Source of the DNA: Hyphomicrobiales bacterium
Lineage (GTDB): Bacteria > Pseudomonadota > Alphaproteobacteria > Rhizobiales > Rhizobiaceae
Direction of reading: 5' to 3'
Assembly: GCA_900472175.1 (NCBI GenBank)
Contig: UCHD01000001.1
Coordinates: 124,001-188,000 of the forward strand
Length of the DNA: 64,000 nucleotides
How positions within the stretch are numbered: position 1 is the first letter of the stretch; each line of letters begins with the position of its first letter. The position numbers and the translations under genes were made by a program. The notes beneath the pieces are model-generated. The model ran no database searches, was not told the DNA's origin, and saw nothing but the letters and a program-made list of their open reading frames with translations. Of this stretch, positions 30,653 through 39,016 are shown one piece after another.

Positions 30653-31159
30653 TTATTGCGCTGCGGTTTTTTGAACCGGGTTCATCGTGGCAAGCAGGCG
30701 CTGTTCGAAACTCAGGATCAGATCCTTGAGCATCGGCTCGGCGACGCGGTTGGCGCCTTCCTCGAAGCTGACCCATTCCATTTTCCGGCTGCCTTTCTCC
30801 GGAAAGCTCTTGAGCATGTCCAGAACAACCAGAGGATAGACCTGGACCATGCACTGAACCTTCAGCCCCTGATCCATGCCCTTATCGTACATGTAGAAGC
30901 CGATCCGTTCCGCGCCGGTCTCGCCCGTGACGCCAGCTTCTTCATAAGCCTCGCGTTCGGCAGCCTGATGACACATCTTGCCTTCCATCGGCCAGCCCTT
31001 GGGGATGACCCAGCGGCCGGTATCGCGGCTGGTGATCAAAAGCATCTCTGGCACCGCGCTCTTCTTCTTGAATCGGTAGCACAGTGCAGCACATTGCATT
31101 CGCACCGGACGGCGGAACATCAGGCGTACATCAGTGACAATGCGATTCAGAATATTCAA
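30653..31159 (-). CDS. Nudix hydrolase
   Basis: This 168-residue protein has a Nudix box GWPMEGKMCHQAAEREAYEE ending in AGV (about residues 55-77). The consensus GX5EX7REUXEEXGU is matched except that its first glutamate is Lys; the catalytic REAYEE core is intact. This variant resembles rhizobial MutT-like proteins and the diadenosine/diphosphoinositol polyphosphatase branch. The enzyme should hydrolyse a nucleoside-diphosphate-linked compound. The gene is alone, with gaps on both sides. Confidence 0.87.
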   Translation of the reverse strand: MNILNRIVTDVRLMFRRPVRMQCAALCYRFKKKSAVPEMLLITSRDTGRWVIPKGWPMEGKMCHQAAEREAYEEAGVTGETGAERIGFYMYDKGMDQGLKVQCMVQVYPLVVLDMLKSFPEKGSRKMEWVSFEEGANRVAEPMLKDLILSFEQRLLATMNPVQKTAAQ

Positions 31160-31436
31160 CGTCGGGGCATCCTTTCAAAGAGACGAATCAATTTAGTCTG
31201 CAATATCGTTTCAATATGCTCCCTTTCAGCAGCCTGTAAACGCGCAGATTTGGTGAAGCACATATAGTTATCGCGGCGCTCCGTATGAAGGGCGCGGCAA
31301 CGCGAAAGACGGGCAATTTAGTGTGATTGCGCCAGCAAAATGTGCCGATAGCGGCCTTATAGAGCATGTTTGCGGCATTGGCGAGGCGCGCACCGTAATT
31401 TGCCGGTGCGTGTCTTCTGTGTTGCGGATGTAACGA

Positions 31437-32231
31437 TCAGGCCCCGGTGAGGCGGTCGCGTTGCTGCATTCTCAGCTGCGAGATACGCGCCCATTCGCCG
31501 GAGCGCTCGGCATCCCGTGTGGCGGTGATGATGAAGTCGATATGGGCCTGCGCAGCCTCGCGCGCCTGTGCCGGATTGCCGGCCATGATCGCCTCGTAGA
31601 TTGCCTCATGCTGGGCAAGCAGCATGTCGCCGGCACCGGGGGCGGCAAACAGCACCTCTCGGCTGAAGAAGATGCCGCCGCTCAAAAGCCGGTAGCAGGC
31701 GCGCAACGTATGCAACAGGATGATGTTGTGGGCGCATTCGCCGATGGCGCTGTGCAGTTCGACATCGGTCCTTAACCCGCCCTCCGCCGAGCCGGACAGA
31801 TGCGCCGCCCGCATCTCTTCCATGATCCGGGTCAGCATGTCCCGGTCGAAGCGGGTGGCGCGGCGGGCAGCGAGTTCCGCTGTCATGCCTTCCAGTTCGC
31901 GGCGATATTCGAGATAATCCTGCGTCGCCTTCTGGTGGCGGGAGATCAGGTCGATCACAGGTTTGGAAAACACCTGGCCGATGACGTCGGCAACGAACGT
32001 GCCGCCGCCATGATGACTGATCAGCAGCCCGCGTGCCTCCAGTTCCTTCAGGGCCTCGCGCAAGATCGGCCGCGAAACGTCGAAGCGGCGCGAAAGGTCC
32101 CGTTCGCTCGGCAGGCGCTCGCTGTCGCGCAGCACGCCTTCAAGGATCAGAAGTTCGATCTGCTGGATGATTTCGCCGGAGGTCCGGCTGTGCGGGATGC
32201 GGGCAAAAGCATCGATGGTGTCGTCGGTCAC
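31437..32231 (-). CDS. FadR-type GntR regulator (FCD domain), candidate regulator of glcDEF
   Basis: This 264-residue regulator starts at GTG 32231, which has AAGGAG upstream. The frame stays open for 113 more codons toward 32570, but these lie over the divergent gene's promoter and look non-coding. The winged HTH is LPSERDLSRRFDVSRPILRE and the following GLLISHHGGGTFVAD. An FCD effector domain follows, with the ligand/metal histidines in DVELHSAIGECAHN and QAHIDFI. E. coli relatives include GlcC, LldR and PdhR. An inverted repeat 38-64 bp upstream of its start is shared with the glcDEF promoter (AAAGTGGT-N11-RCCA), suggesting autoregulation and control of glycolate oxidase (inference). Confidence 0.87.
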   Translation of the reverse strand: MTDDTIDAFARIPHSRTSGEIIQQIELLILEGVLRDSERLPSERDLSRRFDVSRPILREALKELEARGLLISHHGGGTFVADVIGQVFSKPVIDLISRHQKATQDYLEYRRELEGMTAELAARRATRFDRDMLTRIMEEMRAAHLSGSAEGGLRTDVELHSAIGECAHNIILLHTLRACYRLLSGGIFFSREVLFAAPGAGDMLLAQHEAIYEAIMAGNPAQAREAAQAHIDFIITATRDAERSGEWARISQLRMQQRDRLTGA

Positions 32232-32268
32232 GGCGGCTCTCCTTGATGCCAACTTAGTCACCGGCTCG

Positions 32269-32295
32269 AAAGTGGTCAATTTCTTTAGCCACTTT
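32269..32295. promoter_or_regulatory. Candidate GntR/FadR-type operator, site 1
   Basis: AAAGTGG, 13-nt centre, CCACTTT: a perfect 7-bp inverted repeat between the divergent GntR and DUF3422 genes. It can also be written AAAGTGGT-N11-GCCA, which matches a second site at 36134-36156 in front of glcD. Confidence 0.5.
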
Positions 32296-32420
32296 GCAGG
32301 GTCGCGCGGTGCAAAATCAAACCACAGCAAAGGTTCACCTGCGTCAAAAGGGTCCTTTCCCTTTTGCGTACTCTGTTGATAAGACAGTGCTGATTGATGC
32401 GTGAGAGGGGAAAACGCTTC

Positions 32421-33704
32421 ATGGCCAAACGCAGTTTTGCATTTCCGTCGGCTCCGGCCCGCGCGCAGGCGCTGGGCGAGATCCACGCGCGTCCATATGC
32501 GCTGGTGACGTCGCCGCGCGTCATTTTTCAGCTTGCCTTCATGACCGATGGCGGGGCTGCCGTCGATCATGCCGTGCTGTCGGAACTGTCACGGGCGCGG
32601 GGCGTCTCGCCGCCCAGCCGCGAGGCCAGCCATCACGCGATATCCTGGGGACAGGGCACGTTACGCTGGGAGCGCCATACCGAATTTTCGACCTATTTCT
32701 GGGACGGCGTCATTCCCGATCAGTTCGGCGGCGACGTCACAACCCATCCCTTCGGCGATGGCTTTTCGCCGCCGGGAACGCTAATCTCCGGCATCCGGCT
32801 GGAAATCCGGCCGGATACGGAAGAAACCCGCGCCGCAATGTCTGCGTTCGACCCCACCAGCCTCTGTTACAGCGACATCAAGAATGGCCAGTCGGTGGTG
32901 CTGACGGACTTTCGCCAGAATGGCGACGGCCTGACGCAGATCCTCGTCATAGACCGGGGCATGACGGAGGCTGGAACCGGCGCGCTTGTGCAGCGCCTGC
33001 TCGACATCGAAACCTATCGTACGCTTGCCATGCTCGGGCTGCCGCTGGCACAATCGCTGTCGCCGGATATCCGCCGGATCGAGGATGGGCTTACCGGTGT
33101 CACCCAACGCATGCGTACCAGCGCCCGCGAAAAGGCGGACGAGATGCTGGCCGAAATTACCCTGCTGGCAGCAGAGCTTGAGGCGGGGGCGGCCCTCAGT
33201 CTCTACCGTTTCGGCGCCAGCCGCGCCTATTACGGCATCGTTCAGGAGCGCATCCGTTCACTGATCGAAACCGGCGTGCCAGGCTATGAAACGCTCGGCA
33301 CCTTCCTGGAGCGGCGATTGGCCCCGGCCATGCGCACGTGCCAGTCGGTCGAGGAGCGCCAGGCCAACCTGTCGCGCAAGCTCACCCGCGCCACGGCACT
33401 GCTTCGGAGCTGGGTTGATGTTGAGCTTGAACGGCAAAACAGTGCGCTGTTGAATTCGATGGACCGCCGCGCCAAGCTGCAGCTTCGTCTCCAGCAGACG
33501 GTCGAGGGTCTCTCGGTTGCTGCGATTTCCTATTATGTGGTCGGCCTGTTCGGTTATCTCGCCAAGGCCGTGGAAAGTGAAGGCATTCCGGTCAAATCCA
33601 GCGTGTTGACCGGCTTCTTCGTTCCGGTTGCGGTGCTCGCCATATGGTTTGTCGTGCGGCGTATCCGCAAGCATCATGAAGACGAGGACCGAGAAAGCCT
33701 TTAA
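32421..33704 (+). CDS. DUF3422 family membrane-anchored protein
   Basis: This 427-residue protein starts at ATG 32421 (MAKRSFAFPSAP); an upstream ATG at 32394 is less likely. The N-terminal family signature is ALGEIHARPYALVTSPRVIF and the conserved WGQGTLRWERHTEFSTYFW region. A long central helical region is followed by two C-terminal hydrophobic segments (AAISYYVVGLFGYLA and TGFFVPVAVLAIWFVV) and a charged tail, so it is probably inner-membrane anchored with a cytoplasmic bulk. The family is common in proteobacteria and its function is unknown. Confidence 0.85.
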   Translation: MAKRSFAFPSAPARAQALGEIHARPYALVTSPRVIFQLAFMTDGGAAVDHAVLSELSRARGVSPPSREASHHAISWGQGTLRWERHTEFSTYFWDGVIPDQFGGDVTTHPFGDGFSPPGTLISGIRLEIRPDTEETRAAMSAFDPTSLCYSDIKNGQSVVLTDFRQNGDGLTQILVIDRGMTEAGTGALVQRLLDIETYRTLAMLGLPLAQSLSPDIRRIEDGLTGVTQRMRTSAREKADEMLAEITLLAAELEAGAALSLYRFGASRAYYGIVQERIRSLIETGVPGYETLGTFLERRLAPAMRTCQSVEERQANLSRKLTRATALLRSWVDVELERQNSALLNSMDRRAKLQLRLQQTVEGLSVAAISYYVVGLFGYLAKAVESEGIPVKSSVLTGFFVPVAVLAIWFVVRRIRKHHEDEDRESL

Positions 33705-33741
33705 GTCTTGGGATATTCGAAACGAATCGATCTGCAAGACC

Positions 33742-35193
33742 ATGGCGAAAGTTGTAAAAGCAGCAAAGAAGGCAAAACTCGACCGGGACGGTCTGACCGC
33801 GCTCGGGCTGGAGCGGTTGATCGAGATCGCGCTGGATGAGGCAGCCCTCAATCCTTCTTTCAAGAAGCGGCTGAATGCTGCGCTGGCCGGCATCGGCGGT
33901 GCGGCCGGCGCTGCCAATGTGGCCAAGCTGATCGACAGCCGGCTGAACGCCCTTGAAAAGTCGCAGACCCGTATCCGCTGGCAGAAGGAGCGCGCCTTCG
34001 GCAACGATCTCGACAGCATCTCCGCCAGCATCATCAAGGAATTCGGTGCCGTCGATTCGGGCATGGCGCTGGAAAGGCTGATCCGCTTCGTCTTCGGTTA
34101 TGAGGGCATCTCGGACCGCGTCAACGATTCCAGCGGCCGCATTGCCGGGATCTATGTTCAGGCCTGCGAAGCCGCTGGCCGTCTGGCGCTGACCGTGCCT
34201 ACGGATCAGCAGGCGCGCATACCCGCGTTGATCACGCCCGGACTTCCGGTGATGGATTATCACGGCGTCCGGACCCTGCTTGCCGTGCGGATTGCGGCCG
34301 CGCTTTCGCCGGATGTGCTGAAATCCTGGGACGAAACGCTGGCAGCAGCGATGAAGATCCCGGCCGGTACCACGTTGCTTCCTGCGATCGTTTACGTGCG
34401 CCGGGCCATTGCCGATGCGCGCGGCGATCTCGATGCGTATATCGCGATCGAAGAAAGCCTGCCGGACTCGCTGCGCGAGCCGGTCGTTATTGCCGAGCGG
34501 TTGCACGCCGCTGGCCGTCACGCGGAGGCTTTGATCTGGGTCCGGAAGCCCCGTAAATCGCGTGTCGGCTTTGTCCGCCGTGCCGAAGTTCTGAGCGGCG
34601 ATGTAAAGGCGCTGTCTGACAGGGACCGGCTCGAGGCCGCGATCCTCGACGGTCTCAAGGATAGGGCAGGGTCGCAGGCCATACGCTGGAAGATTTTCGA
34701 GCAGGGGCTGAATGCAGAGGTGTTGCGCGAATATATCGCCAAGGCCGGGGATTTCGAGGAATTCGAAGCGCTGGACAAGGCTTTCGCTTTTGTCGAGCAG
34801 CACCGCGAACCGCATGCCGTGCTGCGCTTCTATCTTGCCTGGCCGAGGGTCGATCTGGCTGCCCGTTATGTCGTTGCCCGCTGGGGCGTCTGGGAGGGGG
34901 AGTTCTACGAGTTTCTTTTGCCTGCCGCCGAAGCGTTCGAAGCCGCCGATTATCCGGCGGCGGCAACCGCACTTTACCGTGCGCTTCTGGACCGTATCAT
35001 CGGCCGGGGCCTGTCGGAGGCCTATGGATACGGTGCCGATTATCTCGCACGGCTTGCGGCGCTGGCAAAACGCCCCCACGGCAATGACGGCCTGATGCCG
35101 CATGCCGATTATGTCGCGGATCTGCGCAGGCAACATATCCGCCGCCACGGTTTCTGGGACCGTATCCCGCCGGAAACCTACCGTTCCCAGTAG
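33742..35193 (+). CDS. DUF6880 family protein
   Basis: The protein has 483 residues from ATG 33742 (MAKVVKAAKKAKLDRDG); ATG 33676 is in frame but overlaps the preceding gene. It is soluble and helix-rich with a TPR-like feel: GLERLIEIALDEAALNPSFK at the N-terminus and repeated Ala-rich helices. The C-terminus is MPHADYVADLRRQHIRRHGFWD, typical of proteins labelled DUF6880. No catalytic motif is apparent. It follows DUF3422 by 37 bp and its last 16 bp overlap the convergent lysR gene. Confidence 0.78.
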   Translation: MAKVVKAAKKAKLDRDGLTALGLERLIEIALDEAALNPSFKKRLNAALAGIGGAAGAANVAKLIDSRLNALEKSQTRIRWQKERAFGNDLDSISASIIKEFGAVDSGMALERLIRFVFGYEGISDRVNDSSGRIAGIYVQACEAAGRLALTVPTDQQARIPALITPGLPVMDYHGVRTLLAVRIAAALSPDVLKSWDETLAAAMKIPAGTTLLPAIVYVRRAIADARGDLDAYIAIEESLPDSLREPVVIAERLHAAGRHAEALIWVRKPRKSRVGFVRRAEVLSGDVKALSDRDRLEAAILDGLKDRAGSQAIRWKIFEQGLNAEVLREYIAKAGDFEEFEALDKAFAFVEQHREPHAVLRFYLAWPRVDLAARYVVARWGVWEGEFYEFLLPAAEAFEAADYPAAATALYRALLDRIIGRGLSEAYGYGADYLARLAALAKRPHGNDGLMPHADYVADLRRQHIRRHGFWDRIPPETYRSQ

Positions 35194-36077
35194 GGATCCG
35201 GCCCGTAGAGCCCGGCGAGGTAATCGATGAACAGCCGTACTTTGGCGGGCAGGAACTGGCGGCTGGGATAGAGCGCCGAGACGAACAGATTGCGGGAGCC
35301 CTCCCAGGCGGGCAGAACCTGCAAGAGCTTTCCCGATTTCAGGTCGCTGCCGACATCCCAGGTGGACCGGAGCGCGATGCCCGCGCCGGACAGCACCGCT
35401 TCGCGGACCACTTCCGATGAATTGGTGATCAGTCGGCCCTGTGGCTTGTAGCTCATCGAGCCCGCCTCGCTTTCCAGCTTCCAGATGTCCTGATTGTGCT
35501 GGCGCAGGCAGATGTGGTCGCCGAGATCGTCGATGGTGTCCGGCGTGCCGTAGCGTGCAATGTAGGCCGGTGAGGCGCAGAGGATGCGCCGTACTGGTAC
35601 TAGTTTTCGCGCCACCAGTGTCGAATCGCTGAGTTCGCCGATGCGGATGGCAAGGTCGAAACTCTCGGCAACGATGTCGGTGAACTCATCCGACAGCACG
35701 ATATTCACAATGAGATCAGGATGCGCTTCGATGAAGCGGGCGAGATGCGGCGCGACGTGCATGCGGCCGAAGGAGGTGGGGGCGGTGATGCGCAACGTGC
35801 CTTGCGGTTGGCCGGAGCGGCCGGAGGCGAAAGACTCTGCTTCCTCGATGCCGGCCATGATCCCGAGAACCCGGTCGTAAAATCCCTGTCCCGCTTCGGT
35901 GAGCGATATCTGCCGCGTGGTGCGCTGGAAGAGCCGCGTTCCGAGCCGGTCTTCCAGCCGCTTGATGCGTTTGGAAATAACAGCTGGGGAAAACCCCAAT
36001 GCCCGTCCCGCCGCCGACATACTGCCGGTGGATACGACACGCGTGAACACCTCAAGATCGCCCAGATTTGTCATCAA
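35178..36077 (-). CDS. LysR-family regulator, divergent from glcDEF
   Basis: The protein has 299 residues (start ATG 36077 or 36074). HTH: FTRVVSTGSMSAAGRALGF then SPAVISKRIKRLEDRLG; effector domain from about residue 90 (GTLRITAPTSFGRMHVAPHL). It belongs to the large CrgA/AaeR-like group of LysR proteins. Divergent placement 114 bp from glcD makes it a candidate regulator of glycolate oxidase, in addition to the FadR-type protein at 31437. Its C-terminal 16 bp overlap the DUF6880 gene on the opposite strand. Confidence 0.88.
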   Translation of the reverse strand: MMTNLGDLEVFTRVVSTGSMSAAGRALGFSPAVISKRIKRLEDRLGTRLFQRTTRQISLTEAGQGFYDRVLGIMAGIEEAESFASGRSGQPQGTLRITAPTSFGRMHVAPHLARFIEAHPDLIVNIVLSDEFTDIVAESFDLAIRIGELSDSTLVARKLVPVRRILCASPAYIARYGTPDTIDDLGDHICLRQHNQDIWKLESEAGSMSYKPQGRLITNSSEVVREAVLSGAGIALRSTWDVGSDLKSGKLLQVLPAWEGSRNLFVSALYPSRQFLPAKVRLFIDYLAGLYGPDPYWER

Positions 36078-36133
36078 TCTTGACCATTGTTTCGAAAACA
36101 GAAAAACTGATTAGCATTTGCCGCGCCATGTTG

Positions 36134-36156
36134 AAAGTGGTAAAGAAAAAATACCA
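36134..36156. promoter_or_regulatory. Candidate GntR/FadR-type operator, site 2 (glcDEF promoter)
   Basis: AAAGTGGT-N11-ACCA, 35-57 bp before the glcD start. It shares its first eight bases and its spacing with site 1 at 32269. The core can also be read TGGTA-N9-TACCA. Confidence 0.45.
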
Positions 36157-36190
36157 ATCATGCGCAGCGTGACTACGCCGGGAGGCCGAT

Positions 36191-37630
36191 ATGCCGGAAA
36201 CGATTGCCTTTCTGGAGCCGAAACCATCCGTGCTCGCACGCCGCCATCAGATAGTCGAGGATCTCACGGATATCCTGCCGCCCGGCTGTCTGATCAGCGA
36301 AAAGCGCGGATTGGTGCCGTTCGAAACCGACGCCTTTATCGCCTATCGCCAGGTACCCTTGGCGGTCGCTTTGCCTGAAACCACGGCGCAGGTGGCAGCC
36401 GTTCTGAAATATTGCAGCCGTTACGGCATTCCCGTCGTGCCGCGCGGGGCAGGCACTTCCTTGTCGGGAGGTGCAATCCCGCAATCCGACGCGGTGGTAA
36501 TCGGCCTGTCGAAGATGTCGGGCATTCTCGATATCGATTTTGCCAACCGCACCGCGACGGTGCAGGCGGGCGTCACCAATATCAATATTTCCGAAGCGGT
36601 CTCCGCCGACGGTTTCTTCTATGCGCCGGACCCGAGCTCGCAGCTTGCCTGCACCATCGGCGGCAATATCGGCATGAATTCCGGCGGCGCCCATTGCCTG
36701 AAATATGGCGTCACCACCAACAATCTCTTGGGCGTCAAGATGGTCCTCTTCGACGGTACGGTGATCGAGCTTGGCGGCAAGGCGCTGGATGCACCGGGCT
36801 ATGATCTTCTCGGCCTCGTCTGTGGCTCGGAGGGCCAGCTCGGTATCGTCACCGAGGCGACCGTGCGGCTGCTGGCCAAGCCGGAAGGGTCGCGGCCGGT
36901 TCTGTTCGGCTTCATGTCGTCGGAGGAGGCGGGGTCGTGCGTTGCCGAAGTCATCGGTTCCGGTATCATCCCGGTTGCCATCGAATTCATGGACAAGCCG
37001 GCGATCGGCATCTGCGAGGCGTTCGCGCAGGCAGGCTACCCGATGGATGTTGAGGCTCTTTTGATCGTCGAGGTCGAGGGATCGGAAGCCGAGATGGAGG
37101 CGATGCTGGCGAGCATCATCGCGATCGCCCGCCGCCATGGCGTCGCCACCATCCGCGAAAGCCAGTCGGCGGCGCAAGCGGCGCTGATCTGGAAAGGCCG
37201 CAAATCCGCCTTCGGCGCCACCGGCCGCATCGCCGATTATATCTGCATGGATGGCACGGTGCCGCTCAGCCAGCTTTCGTATGTCCTGAAGAAAACGTCT
37301 GAGATCATCGACAACTACGGGTTGCGTGTTGCCAACGTCTTCCACGCCGGTGACGGCAACATGCATCCGCTGATCCTCTACAATATCAACGATCCGGAAG
37401 ACGCCGCACGGGCCGAGGCGGCGGGCAACGATATTCTGAAACTCTGTGTCGACGCAGGCGGCTGCCTGACAGGCGAACACGGCGTCGGCATCGAGAAACG
37501 CGACCTGATGCTGCACCAGTTCACCCAGGTTGACCTGAACCAGCAGATGGCGGCGCGCGCCGCCTTCGATCCGCAATGGATCATGAACCCCTCAAAGGTC
37601 TTTCCGCTGGAAGGACGCCCAGTCGCATGA
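36191..37630 (+). CDS. glcD: Glycolate oxidase subunit GlcD (FAD-linked)
   Basis: This 479-residue FAD-binding subunit of glycolate oxidase converts glycolate (and D-lactate) to glyoxylate at the membrane and passes electrons to GlcF. The PCMH-type FAD-binding domain spans about residues 50-230, with VPRGAGTSLSGGAIPQSD and GGNIGMNSGGAHCLKYGVTT. The C-terminal FAD-linked oxidase domain has the metal/substrate motif VFHAGDGNMHPLI and GEHGVGIEKRDLM. It is the first gene of glcDEF; its stop overlaps the glcE start (ATGA). Confidence 0.94.
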   Translation: MPETIAFLEPKPSVLARRHQIVEDLTDILPPGCLISEKRGLVPFETDAFIAYRQVPLAVALPETTAQVAAVLKYCSRYGIPVVPRGAGTSLSGGAIPQSDAVVIGLSKMSGILDIDFANRTATVQAGVTNINISEAVSADGFFYAPDPSSQLACTIGGNIGMNSGGAHCLKYGVTTNNLLGVKMVLFDGTVIELGGKALDAPGYDLLGLVCGSEGQLGIVTEATVRLLAKPEGSRPVLFGFMSSEEAGSCVAEVIGSGIIPVAIEFMDKPAIGICEAFAQAGYPMDVEALLIVEVEGSEAEMEAMLASIIAIARRHGVATIRESQSAAQAALIWKGRKSAFGATGRIADYICMDGTVPLSQLSYVLKKTSEIIDNYGLRVANVFHAGDGNMHPLILYNINDPEDAARAEAAGNDILKLCVDAGGCLTGEHGVGIEKRDLMLHQFTQVDLNQQMAARAAFDPQWIMNPSKVFPLEGRPVA

Positions 37631-38823
37631 ATTACGAACCGACATCGGAAATGGAAGCCGCCGATATGATCCGGCAGGCAGCCGGGACGGAAATGCCGCT
37701 GGCGATCAGCGGCGGCGGCACGCGCGCGGGCTTCGGTAACCGCGTTCGCGCAGCCCAGGCGCTTTCGACGCGAAAACTCTCCGGCATCCTCAGCTACAAT
37801 CCCGCCGAGATGACGATGAGCGCCAGGGCGGGAACACCTATGCGGGAGATCGAGGCTGCACTTGCCGGCAATCGCCAGATGCTGGCCTTCGAGCCGATGG
37901 ATCATCGCGGCGTCATGGGCACCAGCGGCGAGCCGACCATCGGCGGTGTGTTTGCCGCCAACGTCTCCGGTCCGCGCCGCATCACGGCCGGCGCCGCGCG
38001 TGATCATCTGCTCGGCATCCGTTTCATCAACGGTTCGGGCGAGGCGATCAAATCCGGCGGCCGGGTGATGAAAAACGTCACCGGGCTTGATCTGGTCAAG
38101 CTGCTCTGCGGCTCGCATGGCACGCTGGGGCTTCTGACCGAAGTCACGTTCAAGGTCCTGCCCCTGCCGCCCGCCGCAGCGACCATCGTGGCTTTCGGTC
38201 TTGATGATGCGCAGGCCGCCGCTGCCGTGGCGCATGCGCTGGCGATGACGGTCGAAGTATCCGGTGCCGCCCATCTGACGGAAAGCGTGCGGTACCGCTT
38301 TGTCGGCACCAGTCACCCGGAGGGCGCCGCGACGGTTCTGCGCCTTGAGGGGCTACCGGCTTCGGTCGCTGTCCGGGCGGAAAAGCTGAAAGCTGCCTTC
38401 GCCCAGGTCGCGCCCGCAACGGTGCTCGATCAGGACGCGACGGAAAAGCTGTGGCGGGATATCCGGGATGTCAAACCCTATGCTGACGGTACGCAAAAAC
38501 CGCTCTGGCGCGTCTCTGTCGCGCCAACCGCCGGCCACCAGCTCGTCGCGGCGTTGCGGCTGCAAACCGGCGTCGATGCCTTCTACGACTGGCAGGGCGG
38601 CCTTGTCTGGCTGCGCATGGAAGCCGACGCGGAGTCAGAGATGCTGCGCCGCTTCATCAAGGGGATCGGCGGCGGTCATGCTACACTGGTGCGCGCCTCC
38701 GATGCGGTTCGCGCCGTCACTCCGGCCTTCGAACCGGAACCTGCTCCCGTTGCAGCGCTGTCGGCGCGGCTGAAGGAGAAATTTGATCCGTACGGAATAT
38801 TCAACCCGGGGAAAATGGGGTGA
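37627..38823 (+). CDS. glcE: Glycolate oxidase subunit GlcE (FAD-binding)
   Basis: The protein has 398 residues from ATG 37627, overlapping the glcD stop. FAD-binding half: AISGGGTRAGFGNRVRAAQ, then GVMGTSGEPTIGGVFAANVS and the covalent-flavin-like loop GRVMKNVTGLDLVKLLCGSHG. The C-terminal half is shorter than in GlcD, as is normal for GlcE. It ends with FDPYGIFNPGKMG. The GlcD, GlcE and GlcF subunits together are needed for glycolate oxidase activity in E. coli. A palindromic repeat element lies between this gene and glcF. Confidence 0.93.
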   Translation: MNYEPTSEMEAADMIRQAAGTEMPLAISGGGTRAGFGNRVRAAQALSTRKLSGILSYNPAEMTMSARAGTPMREIEAALAGNRQMLAFEPMDHRGVMGTSGEPTIGGVFAANVSGPRRITAGAARDHLLGIRFINGSGEAIKSGGRVMKNVTGLDLVKLLCGSHGTLGLLTEVTFKVLPLPPAAATIVAFGLDDAQAAAAVAHALAMTVEVSGAAHLTESVRYRFVGTSHPEGAATVLRLEGLPASVAVRAEKLKAAFAQVAPATVLDQDATEKLWRDIRDVKPYADGTQKPLWRVSVAPTAGHQLVAALRLQTGVDAFYDWQGGLVWLRMEADAESEMLRRFIKGIGGGHATLVRASDAVRAVTPAFEPEPAPVAALSARLKEKFDPYGIFNPGKMG

Positions 38824-38841
38824 TGATGAGTATGCAGCTTA

Positions 38842-38984
38842 CCCCCCTCTGTCACTGCGTGACATCTCCCCCACAAGGGGGGAGATCATTCTTTTCCCAC
38901 GCCGGTTTCTCCGTAGGGCGGGCACAAAGCTTGCCGTCAATCTCCCCCCTTGTGGGGGAGATGTCCCGAAGGGACAGAGGGGGG
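38842..38984. repeat. Palindromic intergenic repeat, family A copy 1 (inside glcE-glcF)
   Basis: This 143-bp element is bounded by CCCCCCTCTGTC and GACAGAGGGGGG (perfect 12-bp ends). The two 45-bp arms are inverted copies of each other, each carrying a CTCCCCC-ACAA-GGGGGGAG-type hairpin and a terminal mini-hairpin. The left mini-hairpin is GTCAC-TGC-GTGAC and the right is GTCCC-GAA-GGGAC: the sequence differs but the pairing is kept. A 54-bp centre is unrelated to that of copy 2. It resembles rhizobial RIME/RPE elements; the exact class is not checked. Confidence 0.88.
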
Positions 38985-39016
38985 CTTGCCTCGGCACACT
39001 CGGAGCATCGCGCCTG

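Noticed and set aside
32232-32570. A 113-codon N-terminal extension of the FadR-type regulator
   Set aside because: It crosses the divergent promoter and the DUF3422 start; the GTG at 32231 has a good ribosome-binding site and the winged-helix domain begins right after it.
38783-39016. A 78-codon N-terminal extension of GlcF
   Set aside because: It translates the palindromic repeat and begins within glcE; the GlcF family starts at the MQTNFTPEQ region.
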